Position numbers and translations under genes: made by a program | Part shown: piece by piece, positions 15,997 to 26,265 of the stretch | Layout of the letters: each line of letters opens with the position of its first letter | Numbering within the stretch: position 1 is the first letter of the stretch | Notes under the pieces: generated by a model | What the model was told of the DNA's origin: nothing | What the model saw: only the letters and a program-made list of their open reading frames with translations | Database searches by the model: none | Assembly (NCBI RefSeq): GCF_036013935.1 | Contig: NZ_CP107902.1 | Location: 9,147,001-9,211,000 of the forward strand | Reading direction: 5' to 3' | Length of the DNA stretch: 64,000 nt | Source of the DNA: Streptomyces sp. NBC_00461 | Lineage (GTDB): Bacteria; Actinomycetota; Actinomycetes; Streptomycetales; Streptomycetaceae

Positions 15997-16401
15997 TCAG
16001 GAACGGGGGCCGTCGCTCCGCTGCTCGCGCTCGGCGTTCCGCTTCTTGATGCGGGCCCCCTCCTTGCGGACCTCGGCCTGGGTGGCACGCTCCTTCTGCA
16101 GCCACTCGGGCTGTTCCTGCTTCAGTGCGTCGATCTGGTCCGTGGTGAGCGGCTCGGTGACCCCGCCGCGTGCGAGGCCCGCGATGGAGACGCCGAGCTT
16201 CGCCGCGACCACCGGACGCGGGTGCGGCCCGTTGGCCCGAAGCTCGCGCAGCCACTCGGGCGGCTCGGCCTGGAGCTGGTCGAGCTGGGCGCGCGAGACG
16301 ACACCCTCACGGAACTCGGCGGGGGTGGCCTCGAGGTACACACCCAGCTTCTTCGCCGCGGTCGCGGGCTTCATCGTCTGGGTGGTCTGGTGCGACATCA
16401 T
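15997..16401 (-). CDS. DUF5997 family protein
   Basis: 134 residues from the first of two adjacent ATGs (16401/16398). Two similar halves can be seen: KKLGVYLEATPAEFREGVVS and AKLGVSIAGLARGGVTEPLT, each followed by a QLDQLQAEPPEWLRELRA or QIDALKQEQPEWLQKERA helix, so it looks like an internal duplication. The C-terminus is basic and charged (IKKRNAEREQR). In Streptomyces this family regularly sits beside a LysR-type substrate-binding protein, as here, divergent from it by 58 bp. Function unknown. Confidence 0.87.
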   Translation of the reverse strand: MMSHQTTQTMKPATAAKKLGVYLEATPAEFREGVVSRAQLDQLQAEPPEWLRELRANGPHPRPVVAAKLGVSIAGLARGGVTEPLTTDQIDALKQEQPEWLQKERATQAEVRKEGARIKKRNAEREQRSDGPRS

Positions 16402-16459
16402 GGTGCCCAGGGTATCGAGCGTGTTCGAGACCTCCGACCACGGCCGGTAGCCTGGCGGG

Positions 16460-17221
16460 GTGACAGGCACGGAAGCATCCCAGACGTTCCGGCTCGCGTA
16501 CGTCCCGGGAGCGACGCCCGCCAAGTGGGTGCGGATCTGGAACGAGCGCCTGCCCGACATCCCGCTGACCCTCCTCGCCGTACCGGCCGACGAGGCGTCC
16601 GAGGTGCTGCGCGCCGGTGACGCCGATGCGGGACTCCTGCGCCTGCCGGTGGACCGTACGTTCTTCAGCGCCATCCCCCTCTACACCGAGACGACGGTCG
16701 TCATGGTCCCCAAGGACCACCTGATCACCGCGGCGGACGAGGTGAGCGTCGAGGACCTCGCGGAGGAGGTCGTCCTCCATCCGCTCGACGACGTCTTCGA
16801 CTGGGACCGGCCGCCGGGAGAGCCCGCCTTCGAGCGCCCCGCCACCACGGAGGACGCCGTCGAACTCGTGGCGGCGGGCATCGGCCTCCTGATCGTCCCC
16901 CAGTCGCTGGCCCGCCTCCACCACCGCAGAGACCTCACCTACCGGCCGCTCGTGGACGGCCCCGGGTCGGGCGTCGCCCTGGCCTGGCCCGAGGAGGCGA
17001 CCACAGACCTGGTCGAGGACTTCATCGGCATCGTCCGCGGCCGCACGGTCAACAGCTCCCGGGGCCGCACGGCACCTGCGCCGGAGTCCCAGGGCAAGGG
17101 CGGCGACACGGCCTCCGGCCGTCGCAAGCCCACGGCCGCCAAGACGACCGGACGGAACCCTCGCGGTGGATCCGGCGTCTCCAAGGGCGCCAAGCGCAGG
17201 AAGCCCCGCCGCCGGGCGTAG
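16460..17221 (+). CDS. LysR substrate-binding domain protein lacking the DNA-binding domain
   Basis: 253 residues from GTG 16460. Residues 8-195 match a LysR effector domain: FRLAYVPGATPAKWVRIWNE, DAGLLRLPVDR, LYTETTVVMVPKDH, and AAGIGLLIVPQSLARLHHR near the end. There is no N-terminal winged helix. Instead a 45-residue, Lys/Arg/Gly-rich tail (GRRKPTAAKTTGRNPRGG, then KGAKRRKPRRRA) resembles basic nucleic-acid-binding tails. It is divergent from DUF5997 by 58 bp. It may sense a small molecule and bind DNA or RNA through its tail; that is inference. Confidence 0.88.
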   Translation: MTGTEASQTFRLAYVPGATPAKWVRIWNERLPDIPLTLLAVPADEASEVLRAGDADAGLLRLPVDRTFFSAIPLYTETTVVMVPKDHLITAADEVSVEDLAEEVVLHPLDDVFDWDRPPGEPAFERPATTEDAVELVAAGIGLLIVPQSLARLHHRRDLTYRPLVDGPGSGVALAWPEEATTDLVEDFIGIVRGRTVNSSRGRTAPAPESQGKGGDTASGRRKPTAAKTTGRNPRGGSGVSKGAKRRKPRRRA

Positions 17222-17299
17222 CCCCCGGACGGAGTGGTCTCGCCCTGTGCGGCGTGGACCACTTCTACCTGGTCAGGGGGCGTTTTGCTGCGCAGCGGG

Positions 17300-18154
17300 A
17301 TGCGGTGCACCGGCGGTGTCGCGGACAGGGGGCGCGCTGCCGGACTGTCGTACGCCCGGGCAGACCGTTCCGGGCAGGGGCGGCTGCGTCGCGAAGCGTG
17401 GCGGGTGGCGGTGTTCCTGGGGCGCACGCTGCGGGGCGAGTGGAACGGCATCGTGGTCGATCCCGTGCGGCAACTCCGAAGGCGCGGGCTGCCCGCACTG
17501 TCCCTCGCGTTCTTGGCCGCCTTCGGCGTCATCTTCTTCCATGCCCTGGCGCAACGGCCGACCGGTGCCGTGGCGGTCCGGATCCTCGGCGGCGTCAAGG
17601 CCGACCTGCCGTGGTGGCTGGCCCTGCTGCGCACGCCGGTGTCGCTGTACGTCCCGGCCCTGGATCTGCCCGTGTGGGCGGGGATCACGCAGTTGTTCCT
17701 CGCGTTCGCGCTCGCCGAACTCGCACTCGGCCGGGCCAGGACGCTCGCCGTCGCGTACGCGACCACGCTGGCCGGCACCCTCCTGGTGCGCGTGATGATC
17801 GCGCTCGGCCCCGGCTGGGGCGGGCTGGGCCTGCCGCGTGAGATCGGGCAGGTGCTGGACACCGGACCCTCCGCGGCCGTCGTGGGCCTGTTCACCTACG
17901 TCGCCGTCGTCCGCCGTGCTCCCATCGTGTTCACGCTCACCGGCGGGTCCATGGTGTGGGAGTCGATCGCCGTACCCAATCTGGCCGGCCGGGAGCACCT
18001 GATAGCGGTCGGCGCCGCGATCGTCCTGGCGCTGTTCCATGGACGCGGCCGCGGGCGGACGTCCGGCGGGGTTGCCGTCCCTGTCCTCCGGCACGAGGTG
18101 CCGGAGGCGATGTCCCGGCGCAGGTCCTCGGAGGATCACATCGCGGTCGGTTGA
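17300..18154 (+). CDS. Rhomboid-like integral membrane protein
   Basis: About 284 residues from the ATG at 17300; a GTG at 17234 is possible, neither has a strong ribosome site. A cytoplasmic N-terminus is followed by around five or six membrane helices: LPALSLAFLAAFGVIFFHAL, WAGITQLFLAFALAELALG, AYATTLAGTLLVRVMIALG, AAVVGLFTYVAVV and AVGAAIVLALFHG. The arrangement resembles actinobacterial rhomboid-like proteins, with DTGPSAAVVG where rhomboid proteases have GxSG. I see GPSA, not a full Ser-His pair, so proteolysis is doubtful. Confidence 0.75.
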   Translation: MRCTGGVADRGRAAGLSYARADRSGQGRLRREAWRVAVFLGRTLRGEWNGIVVDPVRQLRRRGLPALSLAFLAAFGVIFFHALAQRPTGAVAVRILGGVKADLPWWLALLRTPVSLYVPALDLPVWAGITQLFLAFALAELALGRARTLAVAYATTLAGTLLVRVMIALGPGWGGLGLPREIGQVLDTGPSAAVVGLFTYVAVVRRAPIVFTLTGGSMVWESIAVPNLAGREHLIAVGAAIVLALFHGRGRGRTSGGVAVPVLRHEVPEAMSRRRSSEDHIAVG

Positions 18155-18233
18155 GCGCCGGGCGGCGTGTGCGCACCGTGCGGGGAGGTGGTCTGGCTTA
18201 TCTTCGCCACGGAATCCGACATCCGGAGTAAAA

Positions 18234-19267
18234 ATGCAAAAAACGGATGAACTGGTTGATGTGGCGCCCCCCTCGGCGATCGTCGCCCCGCCCGACGCTC
18301 ACCCGAGACGGCACGTCACCGGATGGCCCCTGTCCGTCGGCATCGCCACGGCGGCCGGTCTGGTGGCGGTGCTCGTGCTCACCGGCGGCGGGTGGCTGAA
18401 CCAGCCCGCTGTCGCTGCCTGGCGCACGGTCTGTCTGGCCATCACCGTCCAGGCACTGCCCTTCCTTCTTCTGGGTACGGCCCTGTCGGGGGCGATCAAC
18501 GCCTTCGTACCGGCCGACCTGTTCACCAGGATCCTGCCCAGGCGCCCCGCACTCGCCGTCCCGGTGGCCGGCGTCGCGGGCGTCGTGCTGCCGGGCTGCG
18601 AGTGCGCCTCGGTGCCGGTCGCGAACAGTCTGATCCGCCGAGGCGTCAACCCGGCCGCCGCCTTCGCCTTCCTGCTCTCCGCTCCCGCGATCAACCCGAT
18701 CGTGCTCACCGCCACGGCCGTCGCCTTCCCGGGAAACCCCGCCATGGTCGCCGCCCGACTGGTCGCCTCCCTCCTCACCGCGGCCGCGATGGGCTGGCTG
18801 TGGCTCTGGCTGGGACGCGAGGAGTGGCTGCGCCCCGCAGTCCGGAACACCGGGCACCGGCCGGGGCGCAGCCGCTGGAAGGAGTTCCGCCTCGGCTTCC
18901 GGCACGACTTCCTGCACGCCGGTGGCTTCCTGGTGCTGGGCGCCATGGCCGCGGCCACGTTCAACGTGGCGGTGCCGAGCTCGGTCCTCGACACCTTCTC
19001 CGGCTCGCCCTGGCTGTCGGTCCTCTTCCTGGCCGGTCTCGCCGTCCTGCTCGCCGTCTGCTCGGAGGCGGACGCCTTCGTCGCAGCCTCGCTCACCGGC
19101 TTCTCGCCCACCGCCCGGCTGGCCTTCATGGTGGTCGGACCGATGGTCGACCTGAAGCTGATCGCCCTTCAGACGGGCACGTTCGGCCGGGCCTTCGCGC
19201 TCCGCTTCTCCACCGCGACCACGGCCGTCGCCGTCGTCGCGAGCGTCCTGATCGGAGGCGCGCTGCT

Positions 19268-19271
<4 letters not shown>
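18234..19271 (+). CDS. Permease of the UPF0718/DUF318 family (YcgR/YraQ-like)
   Basis: 345 residues; ATG at 18234 with CGGAG five bases before. About eight membrane helices. The diagnostic motif PGCECASVPVANSLIRRGVN (about 122-141) has a Cys-x-Cys in the membrane, and FLLSAPAINPIVL and CSEADAFVAAS follow, as in the family. It overlaps the downstream TIGR03943 gene (GTGA), its usual partner (B. subtilis YcgR-YcgQ). The pair is thought to be a two-subunit transporter, possibly for a metal or metal-bound solute; substrate unproven. Confidence 0.88.
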
Positions 19272-20119
<848 letters not shown>

Positions 20120-20188
20120 CGAGAGCCCTGGTCCGCCCCGTGCCACCTGCACCCGGCGACCGGCCCGCTCGCGTCCCGCCGCAGGGCG

Positions 20189-21121
20189 TCACACGGTCGC
20201 TCCTGGTCGGCCCTGGTCGCCCTCGGTCGGCGTGGTCCGCGTCCGAGACGCATCCGTGGAGCGGACGAACTCCCGGATGACGCGGGCCAGTTCCGCCGGC
20301 CGGTCCAGGGGGAGCAGCGTGTACCCGTCGTCCACCTCGACCAGCCGTCCCTGGGGCAGCAGTGCGGCGAGGCGCCGGCCGTGCTCGGGCGGCATCACCC
20401 GGTCCTCGCTCGCCCAGACCACCAGGGCGGGCCGGTCGAAGAGCGGCAGGCGCTCGGCGGCGGCTTCCAGCAGGCGACGGGTCGCCCGGTCCGCCGTACG
20501 CAACAGGCGTACGGCGTCCCGGCGGATCCCCGGTTCACCCAGCACCGGCCGCATCCAGCGCGCGCAGGCCGCGTCGCCCCGCTTGGTCAGCCAACCGAAC
20601 GCGATCGGCAGACGGCGCACGAACCGCACTCTCATCTGCTGCATGAACAGCCCGAACAGACGCGGCGAGAGACGACCGGTGGCCACCAGGACCCGTCCGG
20701 TCAGGCCCGGCGGGAAGTTGTCGAACGCGTCGCAGGACACGAGCACCGCCCGCCCCACGCGGTCCTCGCCGTCGGCCATGACGAACTGCACGAGCGCACC
20801 GCCCGTGTCGTTCCCGACCAGCGTGACGTCCCGCAGGTCCAGCCGATCGAGGAACTCCGCGACGAGCCGCGCCACCGCGGGCAGCGACAGTTCCGCCTCT
20901 GCGCGCATCGGGTGGCGGTGCGCTCCCAGGGGCAGGGTCGGAACGACGCACCGGTGGTCGGCGGACAGGCCGGCCACCGGCCCGTCCCACAGCGAGGCGT
21001 CCATCATCAGGCCGTGCAGCAGCACCAGTACGGGACCATCGCCGCCGGTGTCGTCGTAGGCGATCGTGCCCGCGGACAGTTCGATCTCGCGGGTGTCCGC
21101 GGTCCGGGTACCGGTGTCCAT
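20189..21121 (-). CDS. Alpha/beta-fold hydrolase (dehalogenase-like, Asp nucleophile)
   Basis: 310 residues. The oxyanion-side motif is LLHGLMMD (34-41); the nucleophile elbow is GNDTGGA with Asp105, as in haloalkane dehalogenases and epoxide hydrolases rather than Ser lipases. An acid follows in WASEDRVMPP. Where the catalytic His is expected, the sequence is EVDDGYTLLPLDRP, without His. A related actinobacterial group shares this change, so the reaction is unclear. It is divergent from the LAL regulator at 21243 (121 bp between). Confidence 0.85.
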   Translation of the reverse strand: MDTGTRTADTREIELSAGTIAYDDTGGDGPVLVLLHGLMMDASLWDGPVAGLSADHRCVVPTLPLGAHRHPMRAEAELSLPAVARLVAEFLDRLDLRDVTLVGNDTGGALVQFVMADGEDRVGRAVLVSCDAFDNFPPGLTGRVLVATGRLSPRLFGLFMQQMRVRFVRRLPIAFGWLTKRGDAACARWMRPVLGEPGIRRDAVRLLRTADRATRRLLEAAAERLPLFDRPALVVWASEDRVMPPEHGRRLAALLPQGRLVEVDDGYTLLPLDRPAELARVIREFVRSTDASRTRTTPTEGDQGRPGATV

Positions 21122-21242
21122 GGAAGGCCTCCCGTGCGTGTCCGCCAGGTGTCAGCACTCAAGAGGGTCCAGGGCCCCGAAGTGTGACATCGTCCGGCCG
21201 CACGCGTCGTCGTGGCGCGTCGCCGGTGGGAGAATCGGCGGC

Positions 21243-23846
21243 GTGGACCGGGGGATTCTTGAGCGCGAGCCCGAGCTGGAGCAGCTGGCCACGGCCGCAC
21301 AGGAGGCGGCGGACGGGGCCGGTTCGGTGGCGCTTGTCTTCGGCGAGGCCGGGATAGGCAAGTCGAGCCTGGTCAGAGCAATGCCGGAGCATCTGCCCAG
21401 GGGGGCCCGGGTGCTCGTCGGACAGTGCGACGACCTCGCCACCCGGCGGCCCCTCGGCCCGTTCCGCGACCTGGTCGGCAGCGTCGGCGCCGAGCTGGCC
21501 CGCGCCGTCACGGAGGGCGGCGACCGCCACCGCGTCTACGAGGCCCTGCACGGCGAGCTTGCCGTGACCCCGCATCCGGCGGTACTCGTCGTCGAGGACG
21601 TGCACTGGGCCGACGAGGCCTCCCTGGACGCCCTGCGCTTCCTCGTACGGCGTATGGAACAGCTGCCCGCCCTGCTGGTCCTCACCTACCGCGACGACGA
21701 GCTGAGCCGTGGACACCCCCTGCGCCACCTCCTTGGCCAGGTCTCCCGCGCGCCACGCGTGCACCGCCTGCCCCTGGCCCGGCTGTCCCTGGAGGCGGTC
21801 CGCACGCTCAGCGCGGCCGGCGGCCTCGACCCCGCCCAGGTCTACGAGGTGACGTCGGGCAACCCCTTCTTCGTCGCCGAGGTCGTCGCCGCAGGCGGCA
21901 CCGGGGGAGTGCCCCCGACCGTCGTCGAGGCCGTGCTCGCCCGGCTGCGCGGACTGGAGCCGGCCACCGTGGACGCGCTGGAGCAGCTCGCCGTCGTCCC
22001 CTCGGCCGTCGAACGTCCGCTGGTCGACGCGCTGCTCAACGGCGGGGTCGCCGTCCTCGCCGCGGCCGAGCAGCGCGGGCTGCTGGCCGTCGCGCCGGAG
22101 CGGGTGGCGTTCCGGCACGAGCTGATCCGGCGGGCGGTCGCCGACGCCGTGCCCGCGGCCCGGCGCATCGAGCTCAACCGCACCGTCCTCGCGGCACTCG
22201 TCGCCCGGCCAGGCTCCGACGCGGCCCGCATCGTCCACCACGCCGCCCAGGCCGGCGACCAGGACGCCATCGCCCGCTACGGCCCCGACGCGGCCCGGGA
22301 CGCCGCCTCGGCGGGCGCCCACCGCGAGGCCGCCGCCCAGCTGCGGCTCGTCCTGCGGCAACGGCACCGCTACGCCCCTGCCGACCTCGCGGGCCTCCTC
22401 GAACGCTATGCCGTGGAGACCTACACCATCGCCGACTCGGCCGCCGCCGTCACCGCCGAGCGGGAGGCGGTGGCCCTGCGCCGCTCCCTCGGCGACACCC
22501 TCGCCCTCGGCGCCGACCTGCGCTGGCTGTCCAGGATCCACTGGTGGGCCGGGGACGCCGACGAGGCGCAGGAGGCCGCCCGCGAGGCCGTCGCCGTCCT
22601 GGAGCACGCCGGCGACGACCGGCTGCTGGCGCTCGCCGTCAGCAACATCGCCCAGCTGCGGATGCTGGCCGACCGCTACCCCGAAGCCGTCGAGCACGCC
22701 GAGCGCGCCATCGTGCTCGCCCAGAAGACCCAGGACGCGGGGATCCTCTCGCACGCCCTCAACAACCAGGGCACGGCCCGCTGGCGGGGCGGCGACCCCG
22801 GCGGGCGGCGCCAGCTGGAGGAGAGCCTGGAGGTCGCCCTCGACGCCGGCGAGGTCGAGCACGCCTGCCGCGCCTACGCCAACCTCATCTGGACCCTGCT
22901 CGACACCCTGCAGTTCACCGAGGCCGACCGCTTCCTGACCCCGGCCATGGACCTGGCCGACCGCGCCGAACACCTCGGCTTCCTCACCTACCTCCACGTC
23001 GAGCTGGCCATACGCCGGCTCGCCGCCGCCGACTGGGAGGAGGCCGAGCGGCACGCCGAGTTCGGAATCCACGACTTCCTGCCCGCACGCTGCCCGGCAC
23101 TGACCGTCCTGGCCCGGGTGCGCACCCGCTGCGGCCGCCCCGGCGCCGACGAACTCCTCGCCGAGGCCCGGGAGATCGCCGTACGCACCCGGGAACTCCA
23201 GCGCACCGGCCCCGTGGCGGCCGCGCTGGCGGAGGCGGCCTGGCTGCGCGGGGACCTCGACGCCGTGGTGGAGGCCGTGGCCCCGTTCCACGCGCAGGCC
23301 CGTGACCTTGCCGTCGTCCCCCACCGTGCCGAGCTCGGCTACTGGCTCACCAAGGCCGGGCATCCCCCGTTCCCGGCGGACGACTCGGGGCATCCGTACG
23401 CGCTGCAGGCACGCGGGCAGTGGCGGCGCGCCGCGGCCCTCTGGCACACGGCGGGCTGCCCGTACGAGTACGCCGTCGCGCTCGCGGAGAGCCCGGAGCC
23501 CGCCGACAAGCTCACCGCCCTGGCCCGGCTCGACGCCCTGGGCGCCGAACCGCCGGCCCACCTGCTCCGCACCGAGCTGCGCAGGCTCGGCGTGCCCCAC
23601 GTCCCGCGCGGCCCCGTCGCCGCCACCCGTGGCAACCCCGCCGGCCTCACGGAACGCCAACTGCAGGTCATGCGGCTGCTGGCGCAGGGCCTGACCAACG
23701 GCGAGATCGCCGACCGGCTCGTGGTCTCCGTCCGTACCGTGGACAACCACGTCCGCGCGGTCCTCGACAAGCTGGACGCGCCCACACGACGCCACGTCGC
23801 CGTCCGCGCGGCGCAGCTCGGACTGCTCGCCGGCCGCGAGACGTAG
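21243..23846 (+). CDS. LAL-type LuxR regulator with AAA ATPase domain
   Basis: 867 residues from GTG 21243, immediately before the usual LEREPELEQL opening. Walker A is GEAGIGKSS (Lys40) and Walker B is VLVVEDVHWADE near 115-126. The middle is alpha-helical, TPR-like (HALNNQGTARWRGGD). The C-terminal LuxR helix-turn-helix is LTERQLQVMRLLAQGLTNGE, then VSVRTVDNHVRAVLDKL. LAL (MalT-like) regulators activate transcription after binding a ligand and ATP. The divergent hydrolase and the downstream flavoprotein are candidate targets. Confidence 0.93.
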   Translation: MDRGILEREPELEQLATAAQEAADGAGSVALVFGEAGIGKSSLVRAMPEHLPRGARVLVGQCDDLATRRPLGPFRDLVGSVGAELARAVTEGGDRHRVYEALHGELAVTPHPAVLVVEDVHWADEASLDALRFLVRRMEQLPALLVLTYRDDELSRGHPLRHLLGQVSRAPRVHRLPLARLSLEAVRTLSAAGGLDPAQVYEVTSGNPFFVAEVVAAGGTGGVPPTVVEAVLARLRGLEPATVDALEQLAVVPSAVERPLVDALLNGGVAVLAAAEQRGLLAVAPERVAFRHELIRRAVADAVPAARRIELNRTVLAALVARPGSDAARIVHHAAQAGDQDAIARYGPDAARDAASAGAHREAAAQLRLVLRQRHRYAPADLAGLLERYAVETYTIADSAAAVTAEREAVALRRSLGDTLALGADLRWLSRIHWWAGDADEAQEAAREAVAVLEHAGDDRLLALAVSNIAQLRMLADRYPEAVEHAERAIVLAQKTQDAGILSHALNNQGTARWRGGDPGGRRQLEESLEVALDAGEVEHACRAYANLIWTLLDTLQFTEADRFLTPAMDLADRAEHLGFLTYLHVELAIRRLAAADWEEAERHAEFGIHDFLPARCPALTVLARVRTRCGRPGADELLAEAREIAVRTRELQRTGPVAAALAEAAWLRGDLDAVVEAVAPFHAQARDLAVVPHRAELGYWLTKAGHPPFPADDSGHPYALQARGQWRRAAALWHTAGCPYEYAVALAESPEPADKLTALARLDALGAEPPAHLLRTELRRLGVPHVPRGPVAATRGNPAGLTERQLQVMRLLAQGLTNGEIADRLVVSVRTVDNHVRAVLDKLDAPTRRHVAVRAAQLGLLAGRET

Positions 23847-23953
23847 GTATCCCGCGGGCCCGAGCTGGGTGACGCCCACGGATGCCCGGGCTCGCGCTAC
23901 CCGAGTAGAACGTACAGACCTACCTGTCTCCTAAAAAAACGGGGGAAATCCGT

Positions 23954-25342
23954 ATGTCCAGTACAGCGGCCCAGGCAGCGCGCAAGGAACTGGCCGACTT
24001 CTCCGGAGAACTGATCGGACCCGAGGACTCCGGCTACGAACAGGCCCGCGCCGTCTACAACGCCATGATCGACCGGCGTCCCGCACTCCTCGCACGCTGC
24101 GCCGACGCGGACGCCGTCGCCCGCGTGATCGGCTTCGCCCGGGCGCACGACCTGCCCCTCGCCGTCCGCGGCGGCGGACACCACGGCGCCGGTCTCGGCA
24201 CCGTCGACGGCGGCGTCGTGGCCGACCTGTCGCCCATGAAGGACATTTACGTCGACCCTGCCGCCCGCACCGTCCGGGTCGGCGGCGGCTGCGTGTGGGG
24301 CGAGGTGGACCGCGCCACCAACCCGCACGGCCTCGCCACCCCCAGCGGCATCGTGTCCACCACCGGCGTCGGCGGCCTCGCCCTCGGCGGCGGCCTGGGC
24401 CACCTGACCCGCAGGTGCGGCCTGACCATCGACAACATCCTCGCCGCCGACGTCGTCCTGGCCGACGGGCAGCAGGTGCGCGCGAGCGCCGACGAGAACT
24501 CCGACCTGTTCTGGGCGATCCGCGGAGGAGGCGGCAACTTCGGCGTCGTCACCTCGTTCGAGTTCCGGCTGCACGAGGTCAGCACGGTCGTCGCCGGTCC
24601 GACCTTCTGGCCCGTCGAGGTCAGCCCCGAAGTCCTCAGCGCCTACCGGGACTTCCTCCCGAACGCCCCGCGCGAGCTCAACGCCTTCTTCCTGTACGGC
24701 ACCGTCCCGCCGGCCCCGCCGTTCCCCGAGGACATCCAGATGCGCAAGACGGCCGGCGTCGTCTGGTGCTACGTCGGAGACGACACCGAGGCCGCCGCAC
24801 GCGAGATGGCCCCGCTGCTCGACGCCCTGCCGACGCCGATGCTGCACGCGGTCGGCCCGATGCCCCACCCCGACCTTCAGGGCATGTTCGACGGGCTCTA
24901 CCCTCCGGGCCACCAGTGGTACTGGCGCGCCGACTTCGTCAACGAGATCCCGGACGAGGCCGTCCAACTGCACGCCAAGTTCGGTGCCGAGGCTCCGACG
25001 GTCCAGTCGACCATGCACCTGTACCCGATCGACGGCGCCGCCCACGACGTGGGCCCCGACGAGACCCCCTGGGCCTACCGCGGCGCCCAGTGGTCCACCG
25101 TCTACGCCGGTGTCGACCCCGACCCGGCCAACGCGGACCTCGTCAAGCGGTGGACCGTCGACTACTTCGAGGCCCTGCACCCGTACTCGGCGGGCGGCGC
25201 CTACGTGAACATGATGATGGACGAGGGCCAGGACCGCGTCCGCGCCAGCTACGGCGGCAACTACGACCGCCTGGCCCAGGTCAAGGCCGACCGCGACCCG
25301 GACAACGTGTTCCGCCTCAACCAGAACATCCGGCCGAGCTGA
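23954..25342 (+). CDS. FAD-binding oxidoreductase, PCMH/BBE (berberine-bridge-like)
   Basis: 462 residues. The PP-loop VRGGGHHGAGLGTVDGG (71-87) has His76, the usual site of covalent FAD attachment. TGVGGLALGGGLGHLTRRCG follows (about 135-155). Its Cys is not clearly at the second flavin-link position of bicovalent members. The BBE tail YGGNYDRLAQVKADRDPDN, then VFRLNQNI closes the protein. Members oxidise alcohols, sugars or polyketides with O2. GGGGGA precedes the ATG. It stands alone, 107 bp after the LAL regulator. Confidence 0.92.
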   Translation: MSSTAAQAARKELADFSGELIGPEDSGYEQARAVYNAMIDRRPALLARCADADAVARVIGFARAHDLPLAVRGGGHHGAGLGTVDGGVVADLSPMKDIYVDPAARTVRVGGGCVWGEVDRATNPHGLATPSGIVSTTGVGGLALGGGLGHLTRRCGLTIDNILAADVVLADGQQVRASADENSDLFWAIRGGGGNFGVVTSFEFRLHEVSTVVAGPTFWPVEVSPEVLSAYRDFLPNAPRELNAFFLYGTVPPAPPFPEDIQMRKTAGVVWCYVGDDTEAAAREMAPLLDALPTPMLHAVGPMPHPDLQGMFDGLYPPGHQWYWRADFVNEIPDEAVQLHAKFGAEAPTVQSTMHLYPIDGAAHDVGPDETPWAYRGAQWSTVYAGVDPDPANADLVKRWTVDYFEALHPYSAGGAYVNMMMDEGQDRVRASYGGNYDRLAQVKADRDPDNVFRLNQNIRPS

Positions 25343-25365
25343 CCGGAACGCCATTCACCTGGCGT

Positions 25366-25416
25366 CGATGAACGGGCGGTGCCCCGGGCGGGGGACGGGG
25401 CACCGCCCGTTCATCG
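25366..25416 (+). terminator. Strong terminator after the flavoprotein
   Basis: A perfect 20-base stem (25366-25385 with 25397-25416; begins CGATGAACGGG, ends CCCGTTCATCG) and an 11-base G-rich loop, 24 bases past the stop. Confidence 0.85.
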
Positions 25417-25530
25417 GCGCCAGGATCCAGTCCCGCGCCCCGGCCGGGTCGATCGCCGCGTCGATCCCGAACGCGGCCGCCGCGCACGCCCGGCCGGGCC
25501 CGCGATCGCCTTCATCACTGCAAAAATGCC

Positions 25531-25593
25531 CCGCACGCAGCCAAGTCCGTGCCGCACGCAGCCAAGTCCGTGCCGCGCGCCGTCACTTCCGTG
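25531..25593. repeat. 21-bp tandem repeat at the end of the Lrp gene
   Basis: Two perfect copies of a 21-bp unit (25531-25551, 25552-25572; CCGCACGCAGCCAAGTCCGT plus G), and a third diverged copy (25573-25593) containing the Lrp stop codon. It looks like slippage that copied the gene end outward. Confidence 0.8.
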
Positions 25594-26059
25594 CCGCCCG
25601 CCCGATCGCCTCGACCAGCGGCAGCAGCCGCTGCGGGACGCGCTCGCGCAGGGCCACCTCGGTGCGGGTGCGGACGACGCCGGGCAGGCTGATCAGCTTC
25701 TGGATCACGTCCTCCAGATGGGCGTTGTCGCGTGCCACGACCCGGGTCAGCAGATCCCCGCCGCCCGTGATCGAGAAGGCCTCCACGATCTCCGGCACCG
25801 CGGCCAGCGCGTCCCCCACGTCGTCCAGATTCCCCTGGGTGACCTCGATGTGCACGAACGCGAGCACCGGGTGTCCGAGCGCGGCCGGCGAGAGCGTCGG
25901 ACCCGTGCCGGTGATCACGCCGTCCCGTTCCAGCCGGTCGAGGCGGGCCTGCAGGGTGCCGCGGGCGACGCCGAGGACACGGGCGTACTCGCGCATGCTG
26001 GTGCGCGGCCGCTCCATCAGCAGCCGCAGGATGCGGGTGTCGAGTTCGTCGACGGCCAT
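25583..26059 (-). CDS. Lrp/AsnC family transcriptional regulator
   Basis: 158 residues, full family length, from ATG 26059. The N-terminal helix-turn-helix is at about 20-45 (TSMREYARVLGVARGTLQAR), opened by MAVDELDTRILRLL. The RAM/AsnC ligand domain covers about 65-150 (AFVHIEVTQGNLDDVGDALA, GGGDLLTRVVARD). These proteins sense amino acids or other small metabolites as octamers. It is divergent from an FUSC-type membrane protein at 26266; the 206-bp gap has a small TTG N6 CAA symmetry at 26172-26183 that could be part of a binding site. Confidence 0.9.
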   Translation of the reverse strand: MAVDELDTRILRLLMERPRTSMREYARVLGVARGTLQARLDRLERDGVITGTGPTLSPAALGHPVLAFVHIEVTQGNLDDVGDALAAVPEIVEAFSITGGGDLLTRVVARDNAHLEDVIQKLISLPGVVRTRTEVALRERVPQRLLPLVEAIGRAARK

Positions 26060-26265
26060 CGCGCCCGGCCTCCTCGTACATGGACCGATGGCTCGCCCGT
26101 GGACGGGCCCGGTCCGGTATGTCTGTGCCAATGGCCCAGCGTATTGGATGGCGCTTGAGCCAGCCGCAGTGTTGATGCTGCAATGAGTACGTCGATGGCG
26201 CTGCGGATCCCGCGGCGCCTTTTTCATGCCGTGGTCCGGTCGCGGTCCGAGGGGCGGGGAAAGCA

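Noticed and set aside
18039..18233. N-terminal extension of the UPF0718 permease
   Set aside because: Overlaps the end of the rhomboid-like gene in another frame; ATG 18234 has its own ribosome site.
21159..23879. 906-residue minus-strand open frame
   Set aside because: Mirror of the LAL regulator, whose Walker and LuxR motifs are unmistakable on the plus strand.
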